DNA of 5,856 nucleotides, from positions 1-5,856 of the forward strand of contig JAOUFZ010000102.1 of NCBI GenBank assembly GCA_029857995.1, written 5' to 3'. The notes below the pieces were generated by a model. It was not told the DNA's origin. It was given only the letters and a program-made list of their open reading frames with translations, and searched no databases. The DNA is from Dehalococcoidia bacterium (GTDB lineage Bacteria > Chloroflexota > Dehalococcoidia > GIF9 > AB-539-J10). This document shows, piece by piece, positions 1 through 5,856 of this stretch. Position numbers and translations under genes: made by a program. The stretch's first letter is position 1. Every line of letters starts with the position of its first letter.

Positions 1-957
1 ACGAACCTCATCGAAAGCAGGGTCATCGAAGAGGTCACGAGGCCCGACGAGCTTGCCATTAGCAAGTTGGAAACCAGCGGCTATTACTCTTGGTGGACCA
101 TCGAAACGGCAAGGATTGCTTTCCCGGACAGCTACCGGCATTAAGGGGCCATGGTGCGAGCCTCTCATCCAGCCCTCTACTATGTTAACAGAAGCAAAGG
201 GTTCCAGTATTTCACCCACGGCGGGAAATTTTCCCTGGGAGCGAACGATACAGACAGGGTCATCCTTGCCTATGTATCTGCCGGCCATGAGAGATAATCT
301 CTGAGTAGAGGAGACAGCAGCGATTTCACCACTCTCCTTATGGTACACTGCTTTAACGGCATAGCGGCCTGGTGCGCCAAGAAAAACCAGCATGTCGTAG
401 ATTTCCTCAGGAGCGTTAAGCCTGATTTTTTTGTGCTCTTTGACGTCGTGGATTTCAAAGGTAAAGCCAGAGTGCATATTAGAGGCAATAACTAGCCCAA
501 TGGTATTAAAGGGGTCAGCAAATATCTTATATAGCGGCAGATTCCAGGCGCCAGACGCCGTCTTATCCGCCATAAATATGACTATGGTTTCAGCCTGGCG
601 CTCGGAAAATTGCATCTCAGCTGTACCAGGTCCCATCCCCTTGACAGTGCCAGCGAAGGCATCAGCTAGAAGGTCCTGTCCGGCACCATGTAGTTTCAAG
701 CTCTTAGCTACATTGGTGCATTCCACAAATGTATCCCAGGCCAACTTGTGGATTTTCTCGCTATCCTCGCCATGTTGATGGGTCATTATCAATTGGAGGT
801 CGTCGCCACAAACTGTAACGTGATGGTCTATGAGCAGCCCCTGGCGTTGGGCATGTTCCAACTTTTCCTTAGCCTTTTGTATTACGTCGGGGTGGCTGGA
901 AGAATGCCCGACATAGCCACCGACGTCTGCTTTGATAACGCTTAAAGTTAATTCCAT
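1..957 (-). CDS. fbp: Fructose 1,6-bisphosphate aldolase/phosphatase, archaeal type (class V FBPase), 3' end cut off
   Basis: This is the bifunctional gluconeogenic enzyme that condenses dihydroxyacetone phosphate with glyceraldehyde 3-phosphate and then hydrolyses the 1-phosphate to give fructose 6-phosphate; it is cytosolic and Mg-dependent. The visible 319 codons run without a break from an ATG at 957 to the window edge. The N-terminus has SVIKADVGG and then GHSSSHP, with metal ligands D11 and H18. CGDDLQL gives D52/D53, Q94 and D131 follow, and RYIGKDDP gives Y228, K231 and D233. These correspond, one residue earlier from Q94 on, to the Sulfolobus tokodaii residues known to me, including the Schiff-base lysine (K232) and catalytic tyrosine (Y229). 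The family is roughly 365-400 residues, so the last 50-80, with further active-site tyrosines, lie outside the window. A strong Shine-Dalgarno 5 bases upstream fixes the start. It follows the DUF429 gene by 43 bases and is probably in its operon. Identity is very secure. Confidence 0.96.
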   Translation of the reverse strand, partial: MELTLSVIKADVGGYVGHSSSHPDVIQKAKEKLEHAQRQGLLIDHHVTVCGDDLQLIMTHQHGEDSEKIHKLAWDTFVECTNVAKSLKLHGAGQDLLADAFAGTVKGMGPGTAEMQFSERQAETIVIFMADKTASGAWNLPLYKIFADPFNTIGLVIASNMHSGFTFEIHDVKEHKKIRLNAPEEIYDMLVFLGAPGRYAVKAVYHKESGEIAAVSSTQRLSLMAGRYIGKDDPVCIVRSQGKFPAVGEILEPFASVNIVEGWMRGSHHGPLMPVAVRESNPCRFDGPPRVIAAGFQLANGKLVGPRDLFDDPAFDEVR

Positions 958-998
958 TTCACCCTCCTTGCTGTAGTTTAACAATGGAAATGGGTGAA
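954..998 (-). repeat. Two overlapping 7-bp inverted repeats around the fbp ribosome binding site and start codon
   Basis: On the minus strand CCATTTC (993-987) can pair with GAAATGG (960-954), which contains the ATG. TTCACCC (998-992) can pair with GGGTGAA (964-958), which overlaps the end of the Shine-Dalgarno. The arms share bases and cross, so both helices cannot form fully at once. Both pairings are perfect over 7 bp and leave loops of about 26-27 bases. The repeats are directly seen. A role in controlling translation is inference, and chance similarity is a real alternative. Confidence 0.4.
963..969 (-). promoter_or_regulatory. Strong ribosome binding site of the fbp gene
   Basis: The minus strand reads AAGGAGG, followed by 5 bases (GTGAA) and the ATG at 957-955. 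It is the only near-perfect Shine-Dalgarno sequence ahead of any gene start in the window, and it decides the fbp start. The gene can therefore be translated independently even if it is co-transcribed with the genes upstream. Confidence 0.85.
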
Positions 999-1000
999 CG

Positions 1001-1645
1001 TCAATCCGGGATAAAAATTAGTCCTTCTTCACTGTTACCTAAAGCTTCCACCCTATTTTGGTGATAGAGTAAAGCAGTGTAAGCTGCCACTGCGGCATCG
1101 CACAGGTCGTGGTCGAACATGTCTAAATATGGCTTAAGACCAGGTAGAATGTCTCCTAGCTTGTCCCTGAGGAAGCTCATCCCTTGTTTGGTAGTTTTCC
1201 GGGGCACGGTTTTGCCAAAGAGGCGTACTTTGCTAGCGAAGGGATAGACCTCAATGACTTGACCAGCTTGCTTCGCCTCGCGGCCAATGCTAGTTTTGAG
1301 CTCGATACCACGGTAGATCAAGTCCTTGATAAAGGTCTTCTTGCTAGTGGGATAACAAGGAATTCCTTGTTGCCTCAGCTCTTGGTCACATTGCCTGTAC
1401 TTCCTTGGGAATTTTGGCTTGCAAGGACAGCTTTCCTCAAGACAACACAACCCCGTTGGCAAGCTCAAGGGTGCATCAATGGCTGTTATTTGAGGTGAAT
1501 AGAAATTTACCAGAGCGACGATATCTCTATTCTTTGTTAAGAAGCCAAGGTAAACAAGTTGTGATTTACTATCTAATCCTAAACAAGCGCTCGGTTTGGC
1601 TTCTGTTGAGGTTAAATCGATGCCCAAAAAAGTAGGATACTTCAC
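1001..1645 (-). CDS. DUF429 family protein, predicted RNase H-fold nuclease
   Basis: A 214-residue protein resembling the DUF429 family, which is predicted from fold to be RNase H-like; to my knowledge no biochemical function is settled. The N-terminal FLGIDLT (D10) is the first strand with its acidic residue. IDAPLSLP (D57) is the second hallmark. E132 in VIEVYP and D180/D183 in DHDLCDAAVAAY complete a plausible acidic metal-binding set. Between them lies a cysteine-rich segment, CCLEESCPC (67-75), with C86 and C97 following, then YPTSKKTF. No signal peptide or membrane segment is visible, so it is probably cytosolic. The start is a GTG at 1645 whose bases overlap the TGA of the upstream oxidoreductase (GTGA). 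There is no strong Shine-Dalgarno, which suggests translational coupling. Length is normal for the family. Family assignment is fairly sure; nuclease activity and substrate are inferred. Confidence 0.82.
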   Translation of the reverse strand: MKYPTFLGIDLTSTEAKPSACLGLDSKSQLVYLGFLTKNRDIVALVNFYSPQITAIDAPLSLPTGLCCLEESCPCKPKFPRKYRQCDQELRQQGIPCYPTSKKTFIKDLIYRGIELKTSIGREAKQAGQVIEVYPFASKVRLFGKTVPRKTTKQGMSFLRDKLGDILPGLKPYLDMFDHDLCDAAVAAYTALLYHQNRVEALGNSEEGLIFIPD

Positions 1646-3048
1646 GTTGATGGAGAAGACCTTTTCCTTGACCGTTTTAATATCTCTCTGGCTGCCACTA
1701 TACCTGAGGCTGAAGCTTGGACTAAACCCCGGCTGACACCGGCGCCATCGCCAGCAGCAAATATGTTGCTGATCTCAGTCTCTAAGCAAGGGGTCAACTT
1801 TAACCGACTGGAGTAGAACTTGACCTCTATTCCGTAAAGCAAGGTATATGGAGAAGCGACGCCCGGAACTAGTTTGTCCATAGCCTGAAGCATTTCCACT
1901 ATACTCTTGAGATAACGATAGGGGAGGGCAAAGCTCAAATCTCCGGGGGTCGCCGCTTTTAAACTTGGTTCGATGGGATTATTCTGTAGGCGAGCTTGTG
2001 TAGAGCGGCGACCATCCATTAAGTCCCCCAATCTCTGCACCAACACACCGCCGCTGAGGATGTTAGCTAGCCTTGCCAGATACTTACCGTAGGCGATAGG
2101 TTCGTGGAAAGGCTCAGTGAAGGTGGTGCTTACTAAAATGGCAAAGTTAGTATTTTTTGTCCGGGGTTGGGTGTAACCAATGCCATTGACTGTAATCACG
2201 GGGTCAGAGCCGCCTGTGGACTCCATGATCACCTCGCCTCCAGGACACATGCAGAATGTTCTGACCCGGTCGTTGAAACTTTGGGAGTAAAACTCGAGTT
2301 TTGCTTCATACAATGTCGAAGTTAACTTCTCCATGGTTGTCATTGGTACTTCGATTCGGCTACCCACATCTACGGGGTTGGAATCAAGGCTTAGTTTAAG
2401 TCTATTGGCTTCATTGCATAGCCATTCTGCCCCCTCCCTTCCCGGGGCTAAGATTAAGTAGCGACAGCTCAAGCTTTCACCATGGCTAGTTTCAATAGCT
2501 TTGACTGCACCATCATCAACTATAATATTCTCAATTGTTGTTCCTAGCCGTATATCTAATTTAGGTGACAGATAATTCTGCATAGCCTTCAATGTTTCGT
2601 GGCAAAATTCTGTTCCCAGGTGACGCAATTTAACAGGAGTTAATGTGAGCCCGGCTGAGGCAGCCTCTCGCTCCAATTTCGCTGTATTTCCCCCGATTCC
2701 ATAAACCTTGGGAGGCGCGCCAAATTTGAGATAGATGGAATCAACATAATCTATGAGTGCCCTGGCTTGTTCAGAACCGACCAATTCCTTGATGCGGCCG
2801 CCTACCTGGGTGGACAAAGTTAGTTTGCCATCGCTGAAAGCTCCAGCACCTCCAAAGCCACTGACTAAATGGCATGGAGAGCAAAGGGCACAGCACCCAC
2901 TCGTGTTTTGAACGGGACAAACACGATCGTCAATTTCTCTGCCCTTGTCCAGAAGTAAAACGTCGAGGCCGGCATTACATAATTCCAAGCTAGCGAATAT
3001 ACCTGCAGGACCGGCACCGACTATGGCGACATCATAAATTTTGGCCAT
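1642..3048 (-). CDS. FAD-dependent dehydrogenase (COG2509-like, uncharacterised)
   Basis: A 468-residue soluble flavoprotein. The N-terminal Rossmann motif VGAGPAGIFASLEL (GxGxxG at 11-16) ends in LLLDKG, where D34 would bind the ribose of the FAD ADP moiety. Next comes a cysteine segment, C44 and C52/C53/C56/C59, leading into GFGGAGAFSDGKLTLS (64-79), a signature I recall from this family. The C-terminus carries IFAAGDGAGVSRGL (429-442), the second FAD-binding motif with conserved D434, followed by the usual final helix. The fold is that of two-dinucleotide-binding-domain flavoproteins. The substrate is unknown to me and I do not assign one. The ATG at 3048 lies 18 bases after the meaB stop, with no clear Shine-Dalgarno. 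The end overlaps the DUF429 start by four bases, so the three genes are probably one transcript. The basic tail RSRKRSS looks variable and non-essential. Family call is firm, role open. Confidence 0.88.
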   Translation of the reverse strand: MAKIYDVAIVGAGPAGIFASLELCNAGLDVLLLDKGREIDDRVCPVQNTSGCCALCSPCHLVSGFGGAGAFSDGKLTLSTQVGGRIKELVGSEQARALIDYVDSIYLKFGAPPKVYGIGGNTAKLEREAASAGLTLTPVKLRHLGTEFCHETLKAMQNYLSPKLDIRLGTTIENIIVDDGAVKAIETSHGESLSCRYLILAPGREGAEWLCNEANRLKLSLDSNPVDVGSRIEVPMTTMEKLTSTLYEAKLEFYSQSFNDRVRTFCMCPGGEVIMESTGGSDPVITVNGIGYTQPRTKNTNFAILVSTTFTEPFHEPIAYGKYLARLANILSGGVLVQRLGDLMDGRRSTQARLQNNPIEPSLKAATPGDLSFALPYRYLKSIVEMLQAMDKLVPGVASPYTLLYGIEVKFYSSRLKLTPCLETEISNIFAAGDGAGVSRGLVQASASGIVAAREILKRSRKRSSPST

Positions 3049-3066
3049 CGTGATTCATTCTGAGGG

Positions 3067-4038
3067 TTATTGACGTAACCAATCGGTTAAAAGGTTTCCA
3101 GATTTAAGGATTTCATCGGCCGCGGAGTATGGGTCGAGCTCTCCTTTTTCCACCCTCTCCATATAACTGCTCAGTTGCCCATCTTGCTCGATTAACTTGA
3201 GCAACTTATGAGTGAGTTTTCGTTCTAGAGTTTTTATGAAGTCCTGTTTTCGTTGGAGTTGGCGACGTTGTGAAAGTCGACTCTCTTTGCAGAGGGCTTG
3301 GTAGTGTAATTGAATTTGTTTGTATAGTTCCTCAATGCCGACGTCGTTAACTGCTTCTGTGGCTACCACAGGTATATCCCACCAGGTCGGCTCACGGAGG
3401 TGTAGCATGGCTTGTATGTCACGGACAAAGTTGTCGGCACCAGGATTGTCAGCCTTATTAACTACAAATATGTCAGCGATTTCAAATAGTCCTGCCTTCA
3501 TCGTCTGGATAGCATCCCCAGATTCAGGACATAATATGACAAGCACAGTGTCGGTGTTCTCCATAATATCTACTTCGCTTTGCCCTACTCCTACCGTCTC
3601 TACCAGGATAGTATCTTTACCAGCGGCGTCAAACAACTTAATCACAGGACTGGCAGTTTGTGGTAGCCCGCCCATACTGCCACGAGTCGCCATACTGCGA
3701 ATGAAAACCCCATCGTCAAGATAATGTTGTTGCATTCTTATCCGGTCACCTAATACTGCCCCTCCTGTGAATGGGCTTGATGGATCTACGGCAATTATCC
3801 CCACTTTTAAGCCTTGTTTGCGCATCAATGCTGTCAGCTTGTCCGCTAGGGTGCTCTTTCCTACTCCCGGCGGGCCGGTTATCCCTATGCAGTGTGCCTT
3901 ACCCAAGTGTGGAGCGATGAGCTTCATTATTTTGGGCACTTGGCTGCTTTCGTTTTCTACCAGGCTGATGACCCGCGACAGGGAGACGTTTTCTCCCTTG
4001 AGCATCTGTTCCACCAGCCTCGTAATCTTGGAAGTCAT
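3067..4038 (-). CDS. meaB: MeaB/ArgK-type G3E GTPase, cobalamin-mutase chaperone
   Basis: A 323-residue cytosolic GTPase. In characterised systems MeaB gates loading of adenosylcobalamin into methylmalonyl-CoA mutase and protects the enzyme from inactivation; relatives serve other B12-dependent acyl-CoA mutases. Visible motifs in order: Walker A GPPGVGKST (55-63), the DPSSPFTGGAVLGDRIRM block (85-102), ATRGSMGGL (117-125), ETVGVGQSE (147-155, Walker B and switch region), and NKAD (194-197) for guanine specificity. A charged helical C-terminal arm (about 255-323) with LDPYSAADEIL matches the dimerisation arm of the family. Length is full. The ATG at 4038 is preferred because the N-terminal helix ending in ISLVEN fits the family, although no Shine-Dalgarno precedes it. 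M12 is an alternative with a weak GGTGG ahead. No mutase gene is in view, so its client is unknown. Older names (LAO/AO transport ATPase, ArgK) describe the same family. Confidence 0.93.
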   Translation of the reverse strand: MTSKITRLVEQMLKGENVSLSRVISLVENESSQVPKIMKLIAPHLGKAHCIGITGPPGVGKSTLADKLTALMRKQGLKVGIIAVDPSSPFTGGAVLGDRIRMQQHYLDDGVFIRSMATRGSMGGLPQTASPVIKLFDAAGKDTILVETVGVGQSEVDIMENTDTVLVILCPESGDAIQTMKAGLFEIADIFVVNKADNPGADNFVRDIQAMLHLREPTWWDIPVVATEAVNDVGIEELYKQIQLHYQALCKESRLSQRRQLQRKQDFIKTLERKLTHKLLKLIEQDGQLSSYMERVEKGELDPYSAADEILKSGNLLTDWLRQ

Positions 4039-4051
4039 CTATTATGGGGTG

Positions 4052-4068
4052 AGGCTATTTTATAGCCT
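4052..4068. repeat. 7-bp palindrome over the -10 region
   Basis: AGGCTAT and ATAGCCT are separated by three T bases on the plus strand, a perfect inverted repeat. It covers the candidate -10 element of the meaB promoter and reaches to about the expected transcription start. It could be an operator for a small dimeric regulator or simply a chance palindrome. It has no run of T after it on either strand, so it is a poor terminator. Confidence 0.4.
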
Positions 4069-4085
4069 TCTGAATTAGCGGTCAA
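4057..4085 (-). promoter_or_regulatory. Candidate sigma-70-type promoter for meaB and downstream genes
   Basis: On the minus strand TTGACC (4085-4080) matches the -35 consensus at 5 of 6 positions. TAAAAT (4062-4057) matches the -10 consensus at 5 of 6, with an ideal 17-base spacer. An overlapping TATAAA (4064-4059) would give a 15-base spacer. Transcription would begin near 4050, leaving a leader of only about 12 bases before the meaB ATG at 4038. That agrees with the missing Shine-Dalgarno. It sits in the only sizeable gap of the window, where a new transcript would be expected. Confidence 0.5.
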
Positions 4086-4094
4086 ATAGACCTG

Positions 4095-4190
4095 CTAATG
4101 TGGCAGGAAGGGCTGTGGTTGAATTAAATTGTGAGCCAAAGAAGACTGTGCGCAGGCACGACGAACCTGTTTGGCGATTTCGGTCTGTTT
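4095..4190 (-). other. Gap downstream of the nitroreductase with an in-frame open extension
   Basis: After the nitroreductase TAG (4193-4191) the same frame stays open for 31 codons to a second TAG (4097-4095). The extension begins KQTEIAKQVRRACAQ and has protein-like composition. There is no start codon to make it a separate gene. The region has no convincing intrinsic terminator, only a 4-bp stem at 4148-4159. The nitroreductase already ends at a typical family terminus, so the extension is probably untranslated. It may be a remnant or chance. Confidence 0.3.
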
Positions 4191-4829
4191 CTAGGCTGGT
4201 TTGCCCACAGGCATTACATATAGGGGTTTGATTTGTTCCTCTAAGCCGAGGACTTCCCTCACCTCTTCGTCACGGAAGGCTCCGACTTCCACTGTGGCTA
4301 GTCCTAGAGCCACGGCTTGAAGGTGGATGTTTTCACCTGCGTGTCCCACCTCTATGTGAACATATCTCTCCCCACGCCTACCATATCTGTAGGAAGTCCT
4401 GTGATAAAGAGCACAGATGACAATGGCCACCGGGGCGTCGATAATAAATTCTTGGTCCAGAGTTGCCCTGGCTAGATCTGGTCTTAAATCAGTTGCCTTG
4501 TGTAAGATCAAGGAGTGAGAATCTACCTCATAGTGGTAGACACCGGCCTTTAATTCTTGGGCAGGTTGCTTTGACTCGGTGGCAGTTACAGCTTGTGTGC
4601 CAACCACTACAAAGATCTCGAGGGGATAGGTGGCTCCGGCGCTGGGCGTTGCCCTGAACCCTCTGCTTCCGGTGATGCCCTGTGCCGACCACAGTATTTG
4701 ACTCAATTGAGATAAGTCAACCGGCTCTCTACGGTATCTACGAATCGATCTGCGCCTTAGTATCGTTTCCTCTAATGAAACCTTGCCTTTCAACTGAGGA
4801 GAGGGAAGCTTAATTATAGTTTGCCCCAT
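4191..4829 (-). CDS. SagB-type nitroreductase family FMN oxidoreductase
   Basis: A 212-residue protein of the nitroreductase superfamily, closest by motif to the SagB/ThcOx branch of FMN-dependent dehydrogenases. The N-terminal LRRRSIRRYRREPV (24-37) holds the arginine and serine residues that contact FMN phosphate. ILWSAQGITG (45-54) and TPSAGATYPLEIFVVV (61-76) are the family hallmarks. HIEVGHAGENIHLQA (158-172) and GLATVEVGAF (176-185) form the second half of the flavin site, and the protein closes with PLYVMPVGKP. It is cytosolic by lack of a signal or membrane segment. Full length for a stand-alone member. The ATG at 4829 is the only reasonable start, with no in-frame alternative back to the rtcB stop and no clear Shine-Dalgarno. 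It lies 38 bases after rtcB and is probably co-transcribed with it. Members oxidise thiazolines or oxazolines in peptide-toxin clusters, but no such partners are seen here, so the substrate is unknown. Confidence 0.88.
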   Translation of the reverse strand: MGQTIIKLPSPQLKGKVSLEETILRRRSIRRYRREPVDLSQLSQILWSAQGITGSRGFRATPSAGATYPLEIFVVVGTQAVTATESKQPAQELKAGVYHYEVDSHSLILHKATDLRPDLARATLDQEFIIDAPVAIVICALYHRTSYRYGRRGERYVHIEVGHAGENIHLQAVALGLATVEVGAFRDEEVREVLGLEEQIKPLYVMPVGKPA

Positions 4830-4867
4830 GTCAGATTCTTTGCCACACGCAGAATAACAAATAACGT

Positions 4868-5856
4868 TTAGCCCTTGATAACGCCCATAGGTATAGCCAT
4901 AGCTACTTTTCTGGAAATGCCAGCTTGGTGAACCACATTTATGACTTCAGTGATATCTTTGTAAGCTTGGGATGCCTCCTCAGCTAGCGAGGAAACGCTT
5001 TCTGCTTTAACAATGATACCTCTACTTTCTAATTCTCGTATGACATCCGCCCCCCTGATAGCTCGTTTGGCAGCACCCCGGCTTAGTACCCTACCTGCGC
5101 CGTGACAGGTGGAGCCAAAGCTTTCCTTCATGGCTTTCTCGGTGCCCACAGCAACAAAAGAACAACGGCCCATGTCTCCGGGCACGAGCACAGGTTGCCC
5201 TACCTCCCTGTAGCGTATGGGAGTATCCTTATGGCCTGCCGGAAAAGCTCTGGTAGCTCCTTTGCGGTGAACACAGACCTTAACCTTGCGACCGTCTATC
5301 GTGTGTTCTTCTATTTTGGCTATGTTATGAGCAACATCATAAATCTGCCTCATGCCGAGTTTCTCAGGACTTTTACCGAAAATTTTAGAAAAACTTTCCC
5401 TAACCCAGTGGGCAATGCACTGCCGGTTGACCCAAGCGTAGTTGGCAGCACATGCCATGGCAGCTAGATAATCCTGGCCTTCCTTTGATCCTATGGGGGC
5501 GCAGGCAAGCTGCCGGTCGGGGAGCTTTATCCCGTATTTCGATACCGCTCCCTCCATGACACGCAGATGGTCAGTGCATACTTGGTGACCAAAGCCGCGA
5601 GAGCCTGTGTGAATTAAGACTAATATCTGACCTATCTCAGTGATGCCCATAATGCTAGCTATGTGGGAGTCGAATATCTCCTTCACCACTTGAATCTCCA
5701 GAAAATGATTTCCTGAGCCTAATGTCCCTGCCTGAGGCATACCTCTCTTTACCGCTTTATCGCTTACCTTGCCGGGATCGGCACCACCGAGACATCCACC
5801 TTCTTCAGTAACATCCAAATCTTCCTCGGAACCCAGGCCACGCTTCACTGCCCAAA
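4868..5856 (-). CDS. rtcB: RNA-splicing ligase RtcB (tRNA/RNA 3'-phosphate ligase), 5' end cut off
   Basis: RtcB joins RNA 2',3'-cyclic phosphate or 3'-phosphate ends to 5'-OH ends using GTP and Mn(II), in tRNA splicing or RNA repair. The window holds about 329 C-terminal codons of a protein usually near 480 residues. The frame is already open at the right edge (W-A-V-K), so the GTG at 5848 is internal and not the start. Motifs in order: GTLGSGNHFLEIQ with the Asn-His pair at 5710-5705; HTGSRGFGHQ; YDVAHNIAKIEEH; VHRKGATRAFPAGH, whose first histidine (5269-5267) matches the residue guanylated in Pyrococcus RtcB; STCHGAGRVLSRGAAKR; and the terminal GVIKG, whose lysine contacts guanine. The N-terminal Asp/Cys metal ligands are outside the window. 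No intein interrupts the visible part. The stop is TAA at 4870-4868, and the nitroreductase follows after 38 bases. Confidence 0.97.
   Translation of the reverse strand, partial: WAVKRGLGSEEDLDVTEEGGCLGGADPGKVSDKAVKRGMPQAGTLGSGNHFLEIQVVKEIFDSHIASIMGITEIGQILVLIHTGSRGFGHQVCTDHLRVMEGAVSKYGIKLPDRQLACAPIGSKEGQDYLAAMACAANYAWVNRQCIAHWVRESFSKIFGKSPEKLGMRQIYDVAHNIAKIEEHTIDGRKVKVCVHRKGATRAFPAGHKDTPIRYREVGQPVLVPGDMGRCSFVAVGTEKAMKESFGSTCHGAGRVLSRGAAKRAIRGADVIRELESRGIIVKAESVSSLAEEASQAYKDITEVINVVHQAGISRKVAMAIPMGVIKG

Noticed and set aside
270..488. A 72-codon minus-strand frame within the fbp region
   Set aside because: It is out of frame with the uninterrupted fbp reading frame, which carries all the conserved catalytic motifs across the same bases.
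1184..1635. Plus-strand open frames within the DUF429 gene
   Set aside because: They lie wholly antisense to a well-supported gene, have no recognisable motifs, and lack ribosome binding sites; similar frames antisense to the other genes were dropped for the same reason.
4148..4159. Intrinsic terminator after the nitroreductase (GTGC-CTGC-GCAC)
   Set aside because: The stem is only 4 bp and is not followed by a run of T on the minus strand.
4191..4193. Pyrrolysine at the amber codon of the nitroreductase
   Set aside because: The protein already ends in the normal family terminus, and nothing in the window indicates amber decoding; kept only as a low-interest extension.
4191..5856. A peptide-toxin (thiazole/oxazole-modified) cluster based on the SagB-type gene
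   Set aside because: No cyclodehydratase, precursor peptide or transporter is seen; the neighbours are rtcB and meaB, and stand-alone SagB-type nitroreductases are common.
4868..5856. An intein in rtcB, a frequent insertion site
   Set aside because: The visible motifs are continuous and normally spaced, with no splicing-domain signatures. The missing N-terminal part cannot be judged.

Overview
The window looks like an ordinary stretch of bacterial chromosome with mid-range base composition. It holds six protein genes, all on the minus strand, packed tightly; two of them run off the ends. There is no tRNA, rRNA, CRISPR array, insertion sequence or gene-free stretch over 300 bases. The largest gap is about 150 bases (4039-4190). 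The strong Shine-Dalgarno sequence before the leftmost gene and the bacterial-type promoter before meaB point to a bacterium. The archaeal-type FBP aldolase/phosphatase and MeaB suggest an anaerobic or deep-branching lineage. Chloroflexota (Dehalococcoidia-like) or thermophilic Firmicutes-like groups are my guesses, not something the window proves.

Layout in the direction of transcription (right to left): the C-terminal two thirds of the RNA ligase RtcB (5856-4868); after 38 bases a SagB-type FMN nitroreductase (4829-4191); a 152-base gap with a candidate promoter; the G3E GTPase MeaB (4038-3067); after 18 bases a COG2509-type FAD-dependent dehydrogenase (3048-1642); overlapping it by four bases (GTGA), a DUF429 RNase H-fold protein (1645-1001); after 43 bases, behind a strong ribosome binding site, the FBP aldolase/phosphatase (957 to beyond base 1).

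The spacing suggests that rtcB and the nitroreductase form one transcript and meaB-oxidoreductase-DUF429-fbp another, started from the promoter at about 4057-4085. The metabolic genes share a theme of central carbon and cofactor chemistry: gluconeogenic FBP formation and hydrolysis, a cobalamin-mutase chaperone and two flavoproteins. No pathway joins them directly, and no mutase subunit is visible. I do not see a clearly new system. The best leads are a pair of mutually exclusive inverted repeats covering the ribosome binding site and start codon of the fbp gene, a palindrome over the -10 region of the meaB promoter, an open in-frame extension past the nitroreductase amber stop, and the linkage of MeaB with an uncharacterised oxidoreductase and a DUF429 protein.
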